Origin: CAITWD01 sp963842065
GTDB lineage: Bacteria > Actinomycetota > Thermoleophilia > Miltoncostaeales > Miltoncostaeaceae
Direction: 5' to 3'
Length of the DNA: 64,000 bases
NCBI GenBank assembly: GCA_963842065.1
Contig: CAWJEW010000007.1
Coordinates: 248,001-312,000 of the forward strand
Part shown: positions 40,722-49,874 of the stretch, in pieces
How positions within the stretch are numbered: position 1 is the stretch's first letter
How the letters are laid out: each line of letters starts with the position of its first letter
Notes under the pieces: model-generated
What the model saw: only the letters and a program-made list of their open reading frames with translations
Database searches by the model: none
Told to the model about the DNA's origin: nothing
Translations under genes and position numbers: made by a program

Positions 40722-41505
40722 CGCACGCTGCTGCTACGTCGATCTCGATAGCACCCTGCTCGGGTACGGCGGCTCGATCCTCCGCACCGGCGACAACGCG
40801 CCCACCGACGCGGGGATCCAGGCGCTTCAGGCCTTGGACGCCGCGCAGGTCCCGTTCGTGCTCGTCAGCGGCCGCAGCCGCCTGCGGCTCGAGACCATCG
40901 GGCGTCTGGTCGGCGCGCACTCGGTGCTGGCCGAACTCGGCGCACTCGACGCAGGATATCCCACCGCGGCCAACCAAACGGTGCTCGAGGCCGTGTCGGC
41001 GACAGGCATCATCGCTGATCTGCTTGCCCGCGAGCCGCAGCTGGAGATCCATCCCGGCGCCGTCTGGGGCCGTGAGGGCAGTCACTGCCTGCGCGGCATC
41101 GCTAGCGCCGACACCGCGCAATGGGTCGCCGCCTACAGCGGCGGGATGTTGCGATTCGCCGACAACGGGCGCATCGGGCCGGGTGAGGTCCATGTGTTTC
41201 ATGTACTGCCCACCGGTGCGAGCAAAGCGGCGGCGGTGCGGGTGCACCTCGCGACCCACGGATTCGCTCCGGCGGCGTGCCTGGCCGTTGGCGATTCCCG
41301 AGAAGACCTTGCGATCGGCGAACAGGTCGGGACGTTTGCGCTCGTGCGCAACGGCGCCGACGCCGACCCCGCCTTGGCGGCGCGCGCGCAATGGATCACC
41401 GCCGCACCCAACGGGGCGGGCGTACTCGAAGCCGTGACCTACTGGCTCACCCACGGGGGGCGTCCCTCGTCGCACGCCGGACTCCGAGCAGCCGGAAACG
41501 TCTAG
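40711..41505 (+). CDS. HAD phosphatase, probable glucosyl-3-phosphoglycerate phosphatase
   Basis: This 264-residue protein starts at GTG 40711 and overlaps gpgS by 11 nt. It is a HAD type IIB phosphatase of the MPGP/YedP group: nucleophile motif CYVDLDSTLLGYGG, motif II VLVSGRSRLRLE, and ACLAVGDSREDLAIGEQVGTFALVRNG as motif IV. The second catalytic aspartate is present; the usual glycine of DxDGT is serine. The coupling to gpgS indicates it removes phosphate to give glucosylglycerate. This differs from mycobacterial GpgP, which is of the histidine-phosphatase type. Confidence 0.85.
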   Translation: MAPDARCCYVDLDSTLLGYGGSILRTGDNAPTDAGIQALQALDAAQVPFVLVSGRSRLRLETIGRLVGAHSVLAELGALDAGYPTAANQTVLEAVSATGIIADLLAREPQLEIHPGAVWGREGSHCLRGIASADTAQWVAAYSGGMLRFADNGRIGPGEVHVFHVLPTGASKAAAVRVHLATHGFAPAACLAVGDSREDLAIGEQVGTFALVRNGADADPALAARAQWITAAPNGAGVLEAVTYWLTHGGRPSSHAGLRAAGNV

Positions 41506-42656
41506 ACCGCGGGCGGGCCGCCCTGGGCCGCCGTCCACAGTCCGGCCAGCGCCGCTCCCATCGCGGCGAGGTTGGTCTCGGTCGCCGCCAAGGCGTCCGG
41601 CTCGGGCACCAGCAGGCGATTGATGGGAAACGCCGCGATGAGGCCCATTCTGCGCACCATGCCGGGTAACAGGTCGAGCGCACCGGCGACCGCCACGCAC
41701 GGCACGTCGGCCGCCCGTGCGGCCGCAGCGACCGCGCTCACCGCTTTGCCGTGCATCGACTGCGTATCCAGGCGCCCCTCACCGGTGATGCACAGCCCGG
41801 CGCCCGCAAGCTGATCCGGCAATCCCGCCGCCTCCAACACCAACGGCGCGCCGGGCGTCAAGACGCCGCCAAGCAGCGCCAGGATGCCGCCGGCGGCCCC
41901 GCCTGCGGCCCCGGCGCCCGGGACGGTCGTGACATCGACACCGGTCGCGTCGGCGAGCACCTCGGCAAAGTTGGCGAGCCCTGCGTCGAGGCGCCGGACC
42001 GCGTCGGCGTCGGCACCCTTCTGCGGACCGAAGACGCACGCCGCCCCGTCCGGGCCGCAGAACGGATTGGTCACGTCGCACGCGACGAGAATCTCGACCG
42101 CCTGGAGACGCGGATCGCGGTGGGAGACATCGATTGCGCAGACGCGCGCCAGGTCCGCGCCGGCACCGCCGAGTTCTCTGCCCGCCGCATCGAGAAACCG
42201 CACCCCCAGGGCCCGGGCGAGGCCCATCGCCCCGTCGTTGGTCGCGCTGCCGCCAAGTCCGAGGATGATCCGCTCGGCGCCGAGATCGAGCGCCATCCGC
42301 ACCTGCGCGCCGGTCCCGTAGGTCGACGTGCCCTCCGGATCGCGTTCGCCCGGCGCCAGGCGCTCGTACCCAGATGCCTGGGCGAGCTCGATCACACACG
42401 TGTGTCCGGGCAGCTCGCCGATGACCGCGTCGACCGGTCGCCCGAGCGGATCGGTCACCGATGTCGCGCGCCGCCTGCCCCCGCGGGCGGCGACGAGGGC
42501 ATCGAGAGTGCCTTCACCGCCGTCGGCGACGGGCACGATGCGGACCTCGGTCCCCGTTGCGGCCAGCTGGATGCCGGCGGCGATGGCGCGGGCGGCTCCG
42601 GCTGGCGACAAGGCACCCTTGAAGGCCGCAGGCGCCACGACCACCGGGCCGATCAC
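41502..42656 (-). CDS. Glycerate kinase (GlxK type)
   Basis: This 384-residue protein starts at GTG 42656. Motifs: VVVAPAAFKGALSPAGAARAIAAGI, VPVADGGEGTLDALVAARGG, LGLGGSATNDGAMGLARALGVRFLDA, FGPQKGAD, GAAGGAAGGILALLGG and ITGEGRLDTQSMHGKAVSAVA. It phosphorylates D-glycerate. It converges on the glucosylglycerate phosphatase gene (4-nt overlap) and may recycle glycerate released from glucosylglycerate. It is coupled to the SDR gene upstream by a GTGA overlap. Confidence 0.93.
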   Translation of the reverse strand: MIGPVVVAPAAFKGALSPAGAARAIAAGIQLAATGTEVRIVPVADGGEGTLDALVAARGGRRRATSVTDPLGRPVDAVIGELPGHTCVIELAQASGYERLAPGERDPEGTSTYGTGAQVRMALDLGAERIILGLGGSATNDGAMGLARALGVRFLDAAGRELGGAGADLARVCAIDVSHRDPRLQAVEILVACDVTNPFCGPDGAACVFGPQKGADADAVRRLDAGLANFAEVLADATGVDVTTVPGAGAAGGAAGGILALLGGVLTPGAPLVLEAAGLPDQLAGAGLCITGEGRLDTQSMHGKAVSAVAAAARAADVPCVAVAGALDLLPGMVRRMGLIAAFPINRLLVPEPDALAATETNLAAMGAALAGLWTAAQGGPPAV

Positions 42657-43510
42657 GACGCGGGGTGCTCGTCGCCCCAGGTCAGGCCCAGGAAGCGCAT
42701 CTGCCAGTCGTGAAAGTCCTCGTCGCCGAGCTCATCGCGCGCCGCGGACATCTGGATCGCGTCGGGTCCGACGGGAATGCGAAACCGCGCGTCCTCGTCG
42801 AGTGCCGTCGCGACGATCGCCGCGGCCACATCCTCCGCCCCGACCCCGAGTCGCTCGCGCCAGGAGCGAAACCCGTTGCGCAGCTGATCCAGCAGAGAGA
42901 CGTACGGACCCTCCGCGCGGGCGATTGCACCGGTCGGAATGGTCGCTGCTGGGAACTCGGTGTTGACCATGCCCGGCTCGATGACATGGACACGGACGCC
43001 AAACGGCAGCATCTCGAGCCGCATCGCCTCCGCCCAGGCGGTCATGCCGTACTTGCTGGCGTGATACATGCCCAACAGCGGGTTGGCCAGGCGCGCGCCG
43101 ATGGACGATGTGCAGATCACCGCGCCACGCCGTGCCTCGCGCATCGCAGGCAGCACGTGCTGGACGACCGCGGCGTTGCCGAACAGATTGGTCTCGAACA
43201 TGCGGCGCACGACGTCGAGATCGACGTCCTCCGCGGCGCCCATGACCGCATAGCCCGCATTGGCCACCACGCACGCAAGCGCGCCGCCGGCGACGCGCTG
43301 GGCCACCCCCGTCCCGGCGGCGACGCTGTCGGCGTCGCACACGTCGAGCGCGACGATCGTCAGCTGCGGATGTGCCGCGTACGCCGCTCGGGCAGCGTCG
43401 ACGTCCCGCACGCCGGCCACGGCCTGCCAGCCCGCTGTCAGGAAGCCCTCCACCGTCGCCCGCCCGATGCCGCGGCCAGCGCCGGTGACCAATACGGTCG
43501 GCGCACTCAC
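42653..43510 (-). CDS. Short-chain dehydrogenase/reductase
   Basis: This 285-residue classical SDR starts at GTG 43510. The cofactor loop is TVLVTGAGRGIGRATVEGF, followed by VVANAGYAVMGA. The active-site set has serine in ICTSSIGA and YHASKYGMTAWAEAMRLEM for Tyr and Lys. The C-terminal part lacks features that would name a substrate. It lies 31 nt downstream of the sensor kinase gene and is coupled to the glycerate kinase gene, so all may be read from one leftward transcript. Confidence 0.9.
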   Translation of the reverse strand: MSAPTVLVTGAGRGIGRATVEGFLTAGWQAVAGVRDVDAARAAYAAHPQLTIVALDVCDADSVAAGTGVAQRVAGGALACVVANAGYAVMGAAEDVDLDVVRRMFETNLFGNAAVVQHVLPAMREARRGAVICTSSIGARLANPLLGMYHASKYGMTAWAEAMRLEMLPFGVRVHVIEPGMVNTEFPAATIPTGAIARAEGPYVSLLDQLRNGFRSWRERLGVGAEDVAAAIVATALDEDARFRIPVGPDAIQMSAARDELGDEDFHDWQMRFLGLTWGDEHPAS

Positions 43511-43541
43511 GCGCCTAGGCTACCTGCTGCCGGTCGCCGGC

Positions 43542-45353
43542 TCACCCCGCCGGCGCCGCGCCCGTGGGCGCCGCCCCGTTGCCGTTGGGAATGTGCAGGG
43601 TAAAGGTGCTGCCGATCCCAGGCGCCGAGATGAGGTCAATCCTGCCGCCGTGCGCCTCGGCCAGACCGCGGGCGATGGCGAGCCCAAGGCCGGCGCTGCG
43701 GCCTTCGCGGCTCGGGTCACCGCGATAGAACCGGTCGAACACGAACGGCTGCTCGTCCAGAGGGATCCCCTCGCCGCTGTCGGTCACCTCCAGGCGCGTC
43801 TCGGTACCGGTACGCCTGGCGCTCACGACGATCGAACCGCCCGCGGACGTGTGACGAAGCGCGTTATCGAGCAGGATCAAGAGGACTTGCTCGATGCGCG
43901 CGGGATCCGCATTGACGGTCGCAAAATCGTCGTTTCGGGCCGCCAGCGTTACGCCGGCGGCCTCCGCGAGCGGCAGGCGCGAGGCGACCACACCGTCCAC
44001 GAGCGCGTCGAGATCGAACCGTTCGCGCTCGAGTGGGATCGCGCCGCTGTCCAGACGCGCCAGCTGCAGCTGCTCCTCGACCAGCCGCTCCAGACGCGCG
44101 CTCTCGACCTCCATGAGGCCGAGGAACTCCTCTCGGTGGGCACGGTCGACGCCGCCGCCCTGCAGCAGCTCGAGCAGCCCCTTGATCGCCGCCAGGGGCG
44201 TCTTGAGTTCGTGGGAGACGTTTGCCACCAGGTCCCTGCGCGCACGCTCCAGCCGACGCTGCTCGGTGATGTCACGCAAGGTCACCACGACGCCCGCGCC
44301 CGGATCGGCAACGCGCGCGATCGCCAGCTGCAGTTCCCTGGCGCCGTCCACGGTGATCTCGCTCTCGCGGACCTCGTCGGTGTCGAGCGGCGTCGCGGCC
44401 TCGATCGCCGCACCGATCGGCGCCGGCAAGTCGGTGATCGACTTGACCCCGTACGCGGGATCGAGGCCGAGCAGGCGGCGCGCGGCCGGATTGATCAGCA
44501 TGACCTCGCCACGGTCGCTGACCGCGATGACGCCCTCGACGAGCGACGAGATCAGCACCCGGGCACGGTCGCGCTCGCCGGTGATCTCATCGACCTGCTC
44601 TTCGATGCGACCGGCCATGCGGTTGAGGCTGTCGCCCAGGACGGCGAACTCACGGATGCGCTGGCGCGGGGCGCGGGCGTGCAGATCACCGCGGGCAAGC
44701 GACGCCGCGGTCGACGCCAGCACCGAGATCCGGCGCCCGACCAGCAGGCTCAGGCCGTAGCCGGCCAGGGCCGCTAGCGTCAGCACCGCCGCGACGGCGA
44801 GCACCAGCCGGGCCTGGATCGTCGTGAGCTGGTCACCCGAGAGCCCGGCCACACGCGAGGCGGCCTCGACGGTGACGCTCGGGGCAGGCCCCTGCCCCTG
44901 GAACAAGTCGCCGACGGTGGGGGAGAGCACGTACCGCGCGTACACCACCCGGCTGCTGTCGGCGACGATGGCACGGATGTCGTCCAGGTGCGCACCGTAC
45001 TCGGTGTGGAGAGAATCGATCAGCGCGCAGCACCCGGTCGAACCGCCGGAGATCGGGGGCGTGGTGGATTCGATGATGCGGACCTGGGCCTGCGTGTTGG
45101 CCTCGATCTGGTTGGCGGCCTGGTCGAGCTGCTGGCGGTTGTCCAGATCGGTGAAATCTTGTTGGTTCACACTGGACTGCAGCTCGGCGTTCAGCTCGCT
45201 CAAGGTGGCGCTGGCGCGCGCCTGGCGCAGACTCGACTGGAAGGTCGGCACGATCGACAGCACGACCGCCAGGCTCGCAAGTGCGCCGACCGCGATCAGG
45301 ATCGCGACCAGCCAGACCTGAAGTCCCGGCCCCCGTCGCAGGGAACGCCTCAC
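43542..45353 (-). CDS. PhoR-like sensor histidine kinase
   Basis: This 603-residue kinase starts at GTG 45353, overlapping the response-regulator stop (GTGA). Domain order: transmembrane helix about 12-34, an extracytoplasmic sensor of about 150 residues with a CC pair (GSTGCCALID), a second helix about 185-207 (LVLAVAAVLTLAALAGYGLSLLVG), HAMP, a PAS domain (LISSLVEGVIAVSDRGEVMLINPAARRLLG), HisKA with the phospho-accepting H in VANVSHELKTPLAAIKG, and HATPase with DNALRHTS, DSGEGIP and GLGLAIARGLAEAHGG. The HAMP-PAS-HisKA layout and the OmpR-type partner are those of PhoR. Confidence 0.93.
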   Translation of the reverse strand: MRRSLRRGPGLQVWLVAILIAVGALASLAVVLSIVPTFQSSLRQARASATLSELNAELQSSVNQQDFTDLDNRQQLDQAANQIEANTQAQVRIIESTTPPISGGSTGCCALIDSLHTEYGAHLDDIRAIVADSSRVVYARYVLSPTVGDLFQGQGPAPSVTVEAASRVAGLSGDQLTTIQARLVLAVAAVLTLAALAGYGLSLLVGRRISVLASTAASLARGDLHARAPRQRIREFAVLGDSLNRMAGRIEEQVDEITGERDRARVLISSLVEGVIAVSDRGEVMLINPAARRLLGLDPAYGVKSITDLPAPIGAAIEAATPLDTDEVRESEITVDGARELQLAIARVADPGAGVVVTLRDITEQRRLERARRDLVANVSHELKTPLAAIKGLLELLQGGGVDRAHREEFLGLMEVESARLERLVEEQLQLARLDSGAIPLERERFDLDALVDGVVASRLPLAEAAGVTLAARNDDFATVNADPARIEQVLLILLDNALRHTSAGGSIVVSARRTGTETRLEVTDSGEGIPLDEQPFVFDRFYRGDPSREGRSAGLGLAIARGLAEAHGGRIDLISAPGIGSTFTLHIPNGNGAAPTGAAPAG

Positions 45354-46045
45354 GTCCGGGTGACGTCGGCTCCGAAGGCGTACCCCACACCACGCACGGT
45401 GCGGATGAGCGTCGGGTTGGCCGCGTCGGTTTCCACTTTTTGACGCAGGTGCCGCACGTGCACATCAACGCTGCGCAGGTCGCCAAAGAACGAACCCTGC
45501 CACAGGTGGTTCATGAGCTCCTCGCGGGTGAAGACCCGCCGGGGCGCAGACGCCAGCTTGTGCAAGATCTCGAACTCACTAAAGGTCAGGTAGATCTCAT
45601 CACCGTCGCGCGCGACGGTGCGCGCGACCGGATCGATCTCGAGGTCGCCCGCCCGCAACAGCTGACCGCGCTCGGGCTCGGAGCGTACGCGCCGCAGGTT
45701 TGCCCGCACGCGCGAGACAAGCTCGCGTGGCGAGAAGGGTTTGGTCACGTAGTCATCCGCACCGAGCTCGAGACCCAGCACCTTGTCGAGCTCCTCGCTG
45801 CGGGCCGACAGGATGATGATCGGCGTCACGCGATCAGCGCGAATCTGTTTGCAGACCTCCAGTCCGTCCACTCCCGGCAGCATCAGATCGAGCACCACCA
45901 GATCGATCTGTTCCTCGGCGATGACGCGCAGCGCGTCGTCCCCCCGGGCCACCGAGACGACCTCAAAGCCGGCGTCCTTGAGCGCGTACTCGATGACCGC
46001 CCGGATCGCCTGCTCGTCTTCGACCACCATGATTCGCTCAGCCAT
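45350..46045 (-). CDS. OmpR/PhoB-family response regulator
   Basis: This 231-residue protein starts at ATG 46045. The receiver domain has acidic residues E9 and D10, phospho-acceptor D53 (LVVLDLMLPG) and K102 (YVTKPFSP). The C-terminal winged helix has YLTFSEFEILHKLASAPRRVFTREEL and VDVHVRHLRQKVE..RTVRGVGYAFG. A pair of 11-bp repeats resembling an actinobacterial PHO box lies 40 bp upstream, which suggests phosphate-type regulation and autoregulation with the kinase. Confidence 0.95.
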   Translation of the reverse strand: MAERIMVVEDEQAIRAVIEYALKDAGFEVVSVARGDDALRVIAEEQIDLVVLDLMLPGVDGLEVCKQIRADRVTPIIILSARSEELDKVLGLELGADDYVTKPFSPRELVSRVRANLRRVRSEPERGQLLRAGDLEIDPVARTVARDGDEIYLTFSEFEILHKLASAPRRVFTREELMNHLWQGSFFGDLRSVDVHVRHLRQKVETDAANPTLIRTVRGVGYAFGADVTRT

Positions 46046-46085
46046 GCCCTGAAACGTAGCGCGCAGCGCGGACCGTGCGGCAACT

Positions 46086-46107
46086 GTTCATCCCGCCTTC
46101 ACTCCCC
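46086..46107. promoter_or_regulatory. PHO-box-like direct repeat
   Basis: Two adjacent 11-nt units, GTTCATCCCGC (46086-46096) and CTTCACTCCCC (46097-46107), follow the actinobacterial PhoP-box plan of GTTCACC plus four bases in direct repeat. They sit in the 105-bp gap upstream of the response-regulator gene. Only two units are present and the second deviates, so the match is suggestive. Confidence 0.45.
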
Positions 46108-46150
46108 CCGCACAATCTTCATATTCCGCCAAGCGTGGAGCAGAACCGGC

Positions 46151-46678
46151 TTAGCCGTGCGGATCTTCCGCGCCGGCGCCCGGGGTCAGCCGTGCGTCGC
46201 CCAACAGCGCGATGCAATGCGCCACTGCGGGCATGATCGCCGTCAGACACTCGGTGGCACCCGCCGGCTTGCCCGGAAGGTTGACGATCAGGCTCGTGCC
46301 GCGGATGCCGGCGGTCTGGCGAGAAAGCATCGCGGTGGGCACACGGCCGCCTGAGGCGGACCGCATCGCCTCGCCAAGACCGGGCAGCTCGCGGCTGCAG
46401 AGGGCCCGTGTCGCGTCCGGCGTGACATCGCGTGCCGCCGGTCCAGTGCCGCCGGTCGTCAACACGAGCACGCACCCGTGGACGTCGAGGAGGTCACGCA
46501 GTGCGGCCTCGATCTGCCCCACGTCATCGGGGACCAGGTGCTCGACAGAGACCCACGCCGACACCAACAGCTTTTCGAGCGCCGCGCGGACCGCGGGCCC
46601 ACTTTCGTCGCGGTACTCGCCGCGGCTGACCCGGTCCGAGACCGTCAGGATCCCGATGCGCGGCACCGGATCAGCCAT
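46151..46678 (-). CDS. MoaB/MogA-family molybdopterin-binding protein
   Basis: This 175-residue protein starts at ATG 46678. It has the MoCF-biosynthesis fold: IGILTVSDRVSRGEYRDESGPAV, VPDDVGQIEAALRDL, the substrate loop VLVLTTGGTGPAARDVTPDATR, and RGTSLIVNLPGKPAGATECLTAIMPAV. MogA adenylylates molybdopterin before molybdenum insertion. MoaB in some species has the same role. The start overlaps the sufE stop by 8 nt. Confidence 0.9.
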   Translation of the reverse strand: MADPVPRIGILTVSDRVSRGEYRDESGPAVRAALEKLLVSAWVSVEHLVPDDVGQIEAALRDLLDVHGCVLVLTTGGTGPAARDVTPDATRALCSRELPGLGEAMRSASGGRVPTAMLSRQTAGIRGTSLIVNLPGKPAGATECLTAIMPAVAHCIALLGDARLTPGAGAEDPHG

Positions 46679-47108
46679 CGCCGGCCCCGTGCGTCTGGAT
46701 CACCACCTGGCGCTTGATGCGGGCGAGGATCGCGCTCATCCCCCGGAGCCGCAGCGGCGAGACCAGCTCCCCGAGCCCCATCGACAGCGCGAAATCCGGC
46801 GAGGTCTCCAGGACCTCGCCAACGCACGCGCCGTCGAGCCCGGCGGCGAGAATGCCCGCGTAGCCTCGGGTCGTGGGCGCTTCGGGCGGCGCGTCGAAGA
46901 ACAGGTGCACGCGCTCACCGTCGATCTCGACCGCAACGAAGAACGGCGTCTGGCACTCCTCGACGCGCTCGAGCAGATCGTGGGCGCTGACATACCGCTC
47001 GGGCAAGGCGGGCAGGCTGCGCGAGTAGTCCAACAGCATCTGCAGCCGCACCTGCTTCGGCGACAGCCGGAAATCCTCGACGATCTCCTCGAGTGCCTGG
47101 GGCAGCAT
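46671..47108 (-). CDS. sufE: SufE family sulfur acceptor
   Basis: This 145-residue protein starts at ATG 47108. The family's core is visible: LEEIVEDFRLSPKQVRLQMLLDYSRSLPALPERY, the catalytic cysteine in RVEECQTPFFVAVEIDG, VHLFFDAPPEAPTTRGYAGIL and LGLGELVSPLRLRGM-like LGELVSPLRLRGMSAIL. SufE accepts sulfur from SufS-type desulfurases. Here it is 2 nt downstream of a sulfurtransferase gene, an arrangement common in actinobacteria. Confidence 0.93.
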   Translation of the reverse strand: MLPQALEEIVEDFRLSPKQVRLQMLLDYSRSLPALPERYVSAHDLLERVEECQTPFFVAVEIDGERVHLFFDAPPEAPTTRGYAGILAAGLDGACVGEVLETSPDFALSMGLGELVSPLRLRGMSAILARIKRQVVIQTHGAGDG

Positions 47109-47110
47109 CG

Positions 47111-48019
47111 TCAGGACACCGTCGCGGCTCCGGGCGTCGGATACCCGGGCCGTTCGATCGGAACGCGCACCGCGTTGCCCCACTCCACCCACGACCCGTC
47201 GTAGTTGCGGACGTTGGGCAGGCCGAGCAAATGGGTGAGCACGAACCACGTGTGGCTCGAGCGCTCACCGATGCGGCAGTACGCAACGACGTCGTCGCCC
47301 GGACGGATGCCGAGCTCCTCGAGGTAAATCGCCTGCAACTCCTCGACAGGGCGGAAGGTGCCGTCCTCGTTGGCGGCGCGGCGCCACGGCACGCTCTGCG
47401 CGGTCGGGATGTGGCCGGCGCGCAACGCCCCCTCCTGCGGGTAGTCGACCATGTGGGTGAGCTCGCCGCTGTACTCGCCCGGCGAGCGGACGTCCACCAG
47501 CGGTCCCTTGCCGATGTGCGCAAGCACCTCGTCCTTGAACGCGCGAATCGTGGCGTCATCACGCGGCACCACCGGATACTCGGTCGGCGTGGGCGTCGGG
47601 ACGTCGGTCGTCATCGGGCGGCCCTCGGCGATCCAGCGCTGGCGGCCGCCGTCCAGCAACCGCACGTCGGGGTGTCCGAACAGGCTGCACACCCAGAGGG
47701 CGTACGCAGCCCACCAGTTGAAGTTGTCCCCATAGAAGATGATCGTGGTCTCGCGGGCAATACCTTTGGACGACATCAACTGCCCGAATCCTTCCGCGTC
47801 GACGTAGTCGCGCGTGAGCTGGTCGTTCAGGTCGGCGTGCCAGTCGATCTTGACCGCACCGGGGATGTGACCGGTCTCGTAGAGCAGGACATCCTCGTCC
47901 GACTCGGCAATCACGATGCCGGGGTCATCGGCATGGTCGGCGAGCCACTGGGTCGTCACCAGTCGCTCGGGGTGGGCGTACCGGGCCAGCTTCGGGTCGG
48001 TATCGAGCGGTGCGGGCAT
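47111..48019 (-). CDS. Two-domain sulfurtransferase (thiosulfate/3-mercaptopyruvate type)
   Basis: This 302-residue protein starts at ATG 48019 with AGGAG upstream. It has an inactive N-terminal rhodanese domain (IVIAESDEDVLLYETGHIPGAVKIDWHADLND) and an active C-terminal one with LVDVRSPGEYSGE, GHIPTAQSVPW and the loop AYCRIGERSSHTW. The CRIGERS loop with its positive charges points to thiosulfate rather than mercaptopyruvate. It is paired with sufE, so it may feed persulfide sulfur into cofactor assembly. Confidence 0.93.
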   Translation of the reverse strand: MPAPLDTDPKLARYAHPERLVTTQWLADHADDPGIVIAESDEDVLLYETGHIPGAVKIDWHADLNDQLTRDYVDAEGFGQLMSSKGIARETTIIFYGDNFNWWAAYALWVCSLFGHPDVRLLDGGRQRWIAEGRPMTTDVPTPTPTEYPVVPRDDATIRAFKDEVLAHIGKGPLVDVRSPGEYSGELTHMVDYPQEGALRAGHIPTAQSVPWRRAANEDGTFRPVEELQAIYLEELGIRPGDDVVAYCRIGERSSHTWFVLTHLLGLPNVRNYDGSWVEWGNAVRVPIERPGYPTPGAATVS

Positions 48020-48212
48020 GCCAGCTCCTGTCATCTGCGGGGTGATGAAAGCGCACTGCGTCGGGCCCGGGGGTACTCGCGCAACCATCGTGCGGCGGCC
48101 CGAAGCTCGCGTGCGTCGCGTCCCAGCGTCGCGCACCCGCCTCCGGCACACCGCGGACCCGCGACGGCCCTGCGCTTGCGCCACTTCGACTATGCCACAC
48201 TAGTGAAACCAC

Positions 48213-48758
48213 GTGTCCGAGCCGCTCGAGATCCATATCGCACGCCCCGACGACGCCGAGTTCATCGGGCGCATCTACGACCAAGGCATCGCCGACGGCA
48301 ATGCGACCTTCGCCACCGGACCGCATCCCGGTGAGGAGCGCGAACGCTGGCTGGCTGGCCGCCCGGCGAACGCGCCCGTATTCTGTGCGCGCCTGGCGGG
48401 GACACGCACGGGGTGGTCCGCGCTGGCGCCGTTCTCGCACCGGCCGTGGTACGCGGGGGTCGCCGAGTACACGGTCTTCGTCGACCGCGACGCGCGGGGC
48501 GAGGGCGTCGGGGGCCAGCTGCTGGCCCACCTGCTCGAGACGGCCCCGGGCTACGGCTACTGGAAGCTGGTCGGCATGATCCTGGCCGACAACGACGCGG
48601 GCCTGGCCCTCGCCCACGCGCACGGTTTCCGTACGGTCGGGACCCACCGTGCCCACGCCACCATCGGCGGCAACTGGCGTGACGTGACGCTCGTGGAACG
48701 GCACCTTGCCGTCCCGTACAAGGGCCCGGTCCGACAGGACGGCCGCCGGCCGCAGTGA
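48213..48758 (+). CDS. GNAT acetyltransferase (PAT-like)
   Basis: This 181-residue protein starts at GTG 48213. It belongs to the phosphinothricin-acetyltransferase-like GNAT group: IHIARPDDAEFIGRIYDQGIADGNATF, WSALAPFSHRPWYAGVAEYTVFVDRDARGEGVGGQLLAHLL (acetyl-CoA loop), YGYWKLVGMILADNDAGLALAHAHGFRTVGTH, and a W..V end. The substrate cannot be named. It lies 57 nt upstream of the pyruvate dehydrogenase operon. Confidence 0.88.
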   Translation: MSEPLEIHIARPDDAEFIGRIYDQGIADGNATFATGPHPGEERERWLAGRPANAPVFCARLAGTRTGWSALAPFSHRPWYAGVAEYTVFVDRDARGEGVGGQLLAHLLETAPGYGYWKLVGMILADNDAGLALAHAHGFRTVGTHRAHATIGGNWRDVTLVERHLAVPYKGPVRQDGRRPQ

Positions 48759-48815
48759 TGGCCGCGCCGGAAGGTGCGAGAATCGGCGCGTACGCATTCC
48801 GCTGCGGAGGATTCG

Positions 48816-49874
48816 ATGGCTGAACGGGCACCGGCAGGGCGAGACACGACGGCGCCGCCCCCGGGCGCGGACCCCGAACTCATGCAGCGGATGTTCGCGA
48901 CGATGCACCTGATCCGGACCTTCGAGGAACGGGCGGCCGAGGAGTACATGCGCGGCAACATCGGCGGCTTTCTGCACCTTGCCATCGGCGAAGAGGCGGC
49001 CGTCGTGGGCTCGGTGCTCGCCCTGCGCCCGACCGACCCGATTACCTCCACCTATCGCGAGCACGGCCAGGCACTCGCCCGCGGCAGCGCGCCACAGGCG
49101 GTCATGGCCGAATTGTTCGGTCGCGAGACCGGCCTGTGTCACGGACACGGCGGGTCGATGCACCTCATGGACCGCGAGCACTTCTTCTTCGGCGGGTACG
49201 GCATCGTCGGCGGCTCGATTCCGCTGGCCGTCGGGCTCGGTTTCGCGATCTCCTACCGCCAGGAAGACGGCGTGGCGCTGGTGATGTTCGGCGACGGGGC
49301 GACCAACCAGGGCGTGCTGACCGAGTCGTTGAACATGGCCAAGCTGTGGAGACTGCCGGTCGTCTTCTTCTGCCTGAACAACCAGTACGGCATGGGCACC
49401 GCGGTCGATCGCGCATCGGCCGAGACGGAGCTGTTCAAGCGGGCCGACGCATTCGATATCCCGTCGCACCGCATTGACGGCATGAGCGTGTTGGAGGTCC
49501 ACCAGGCGGTCGGCGACGCCACGCACCACGCGCGCACCGAGCAGGAACCGGTGATGATCGAGGCCATCGCCTACCGCTACCGGGGGCACTCGATGAGTGA
49601 CCCCGACCGGACCCGGCCCGAAGACGAGAAGGCGCGCTGGCGGGCCCGCGATCCCCTGGTGACGTTCGAGCGCATCCTGCTCGGCGAAGGGCTGGTTACC
49701 GGCGAGGATCTCGTGGCGATCCGCGAGCGCAACCAGACCGCCGTCGAGGACGCCGTCACCTTCGCCAAGGACTCCCCGCCGGCCTCCGAGTCGTCACTTG
49801 CCGACGACGTCTACGCGCACCCGTGGAACGACGATCCGCGCGGCAGCGCCCGGATGCCGCGGAGGACGGCGTGA
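48816..49874 (+). CDS. pdhA: Pyruvate dehydrogenase E1 component subunit alpha
   Basis: This 352-residue protein starts at ATG 48816 with GCGGAGG upstream. It has LIRTFEERAAEEYMRGNIGGFLHLAIGEEA, YREHGQALARG, LCHGHGGSMHLMDREHFFFGGYGIVGGSIPLAVG, and the thiamine diphosphate motif MFGDGATNQGVLTESLNMAKLWRLPVVFFCLNN. E1 decarboxylates pyruvate and acetylates the lipoyl arm of E2. YRGHSMSDPDRTR near the end favours pyruvate over branched-chain substrates. It is the first gene of E1a-E1b-E2-lipB. Confidence 0.93.
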   Translation: MAERAPAGRDTTAPPPGADPELMQRMFATMHLIRTFEERAAEEYMRGNIGGFLHLAIGEEAAVVGSVLALRPTDPITSTYREHGQALARGSAPQAVMAELFGRETGLCHGHGGSMHLMDREHFFFGGYGIVGGSIPLAVGLGFAISYRQEDGVALVMFGDGATNQGVLTESLNMAKLWRLPVVFFCLNNQYGMGTAVDRASAETELFKRADAFDIPSHRIDGMSVLEVHQAVGDATHHARTEQEPVMIEAIAYRYRGHSMSDPDRTRPEDEKARWRARDPLVTFERILLGEGLVTGEDLVAIRERNQTAVEDAVTFAKDSPPASESSLADDVYAHPWNDDPRGSARMPRRTA

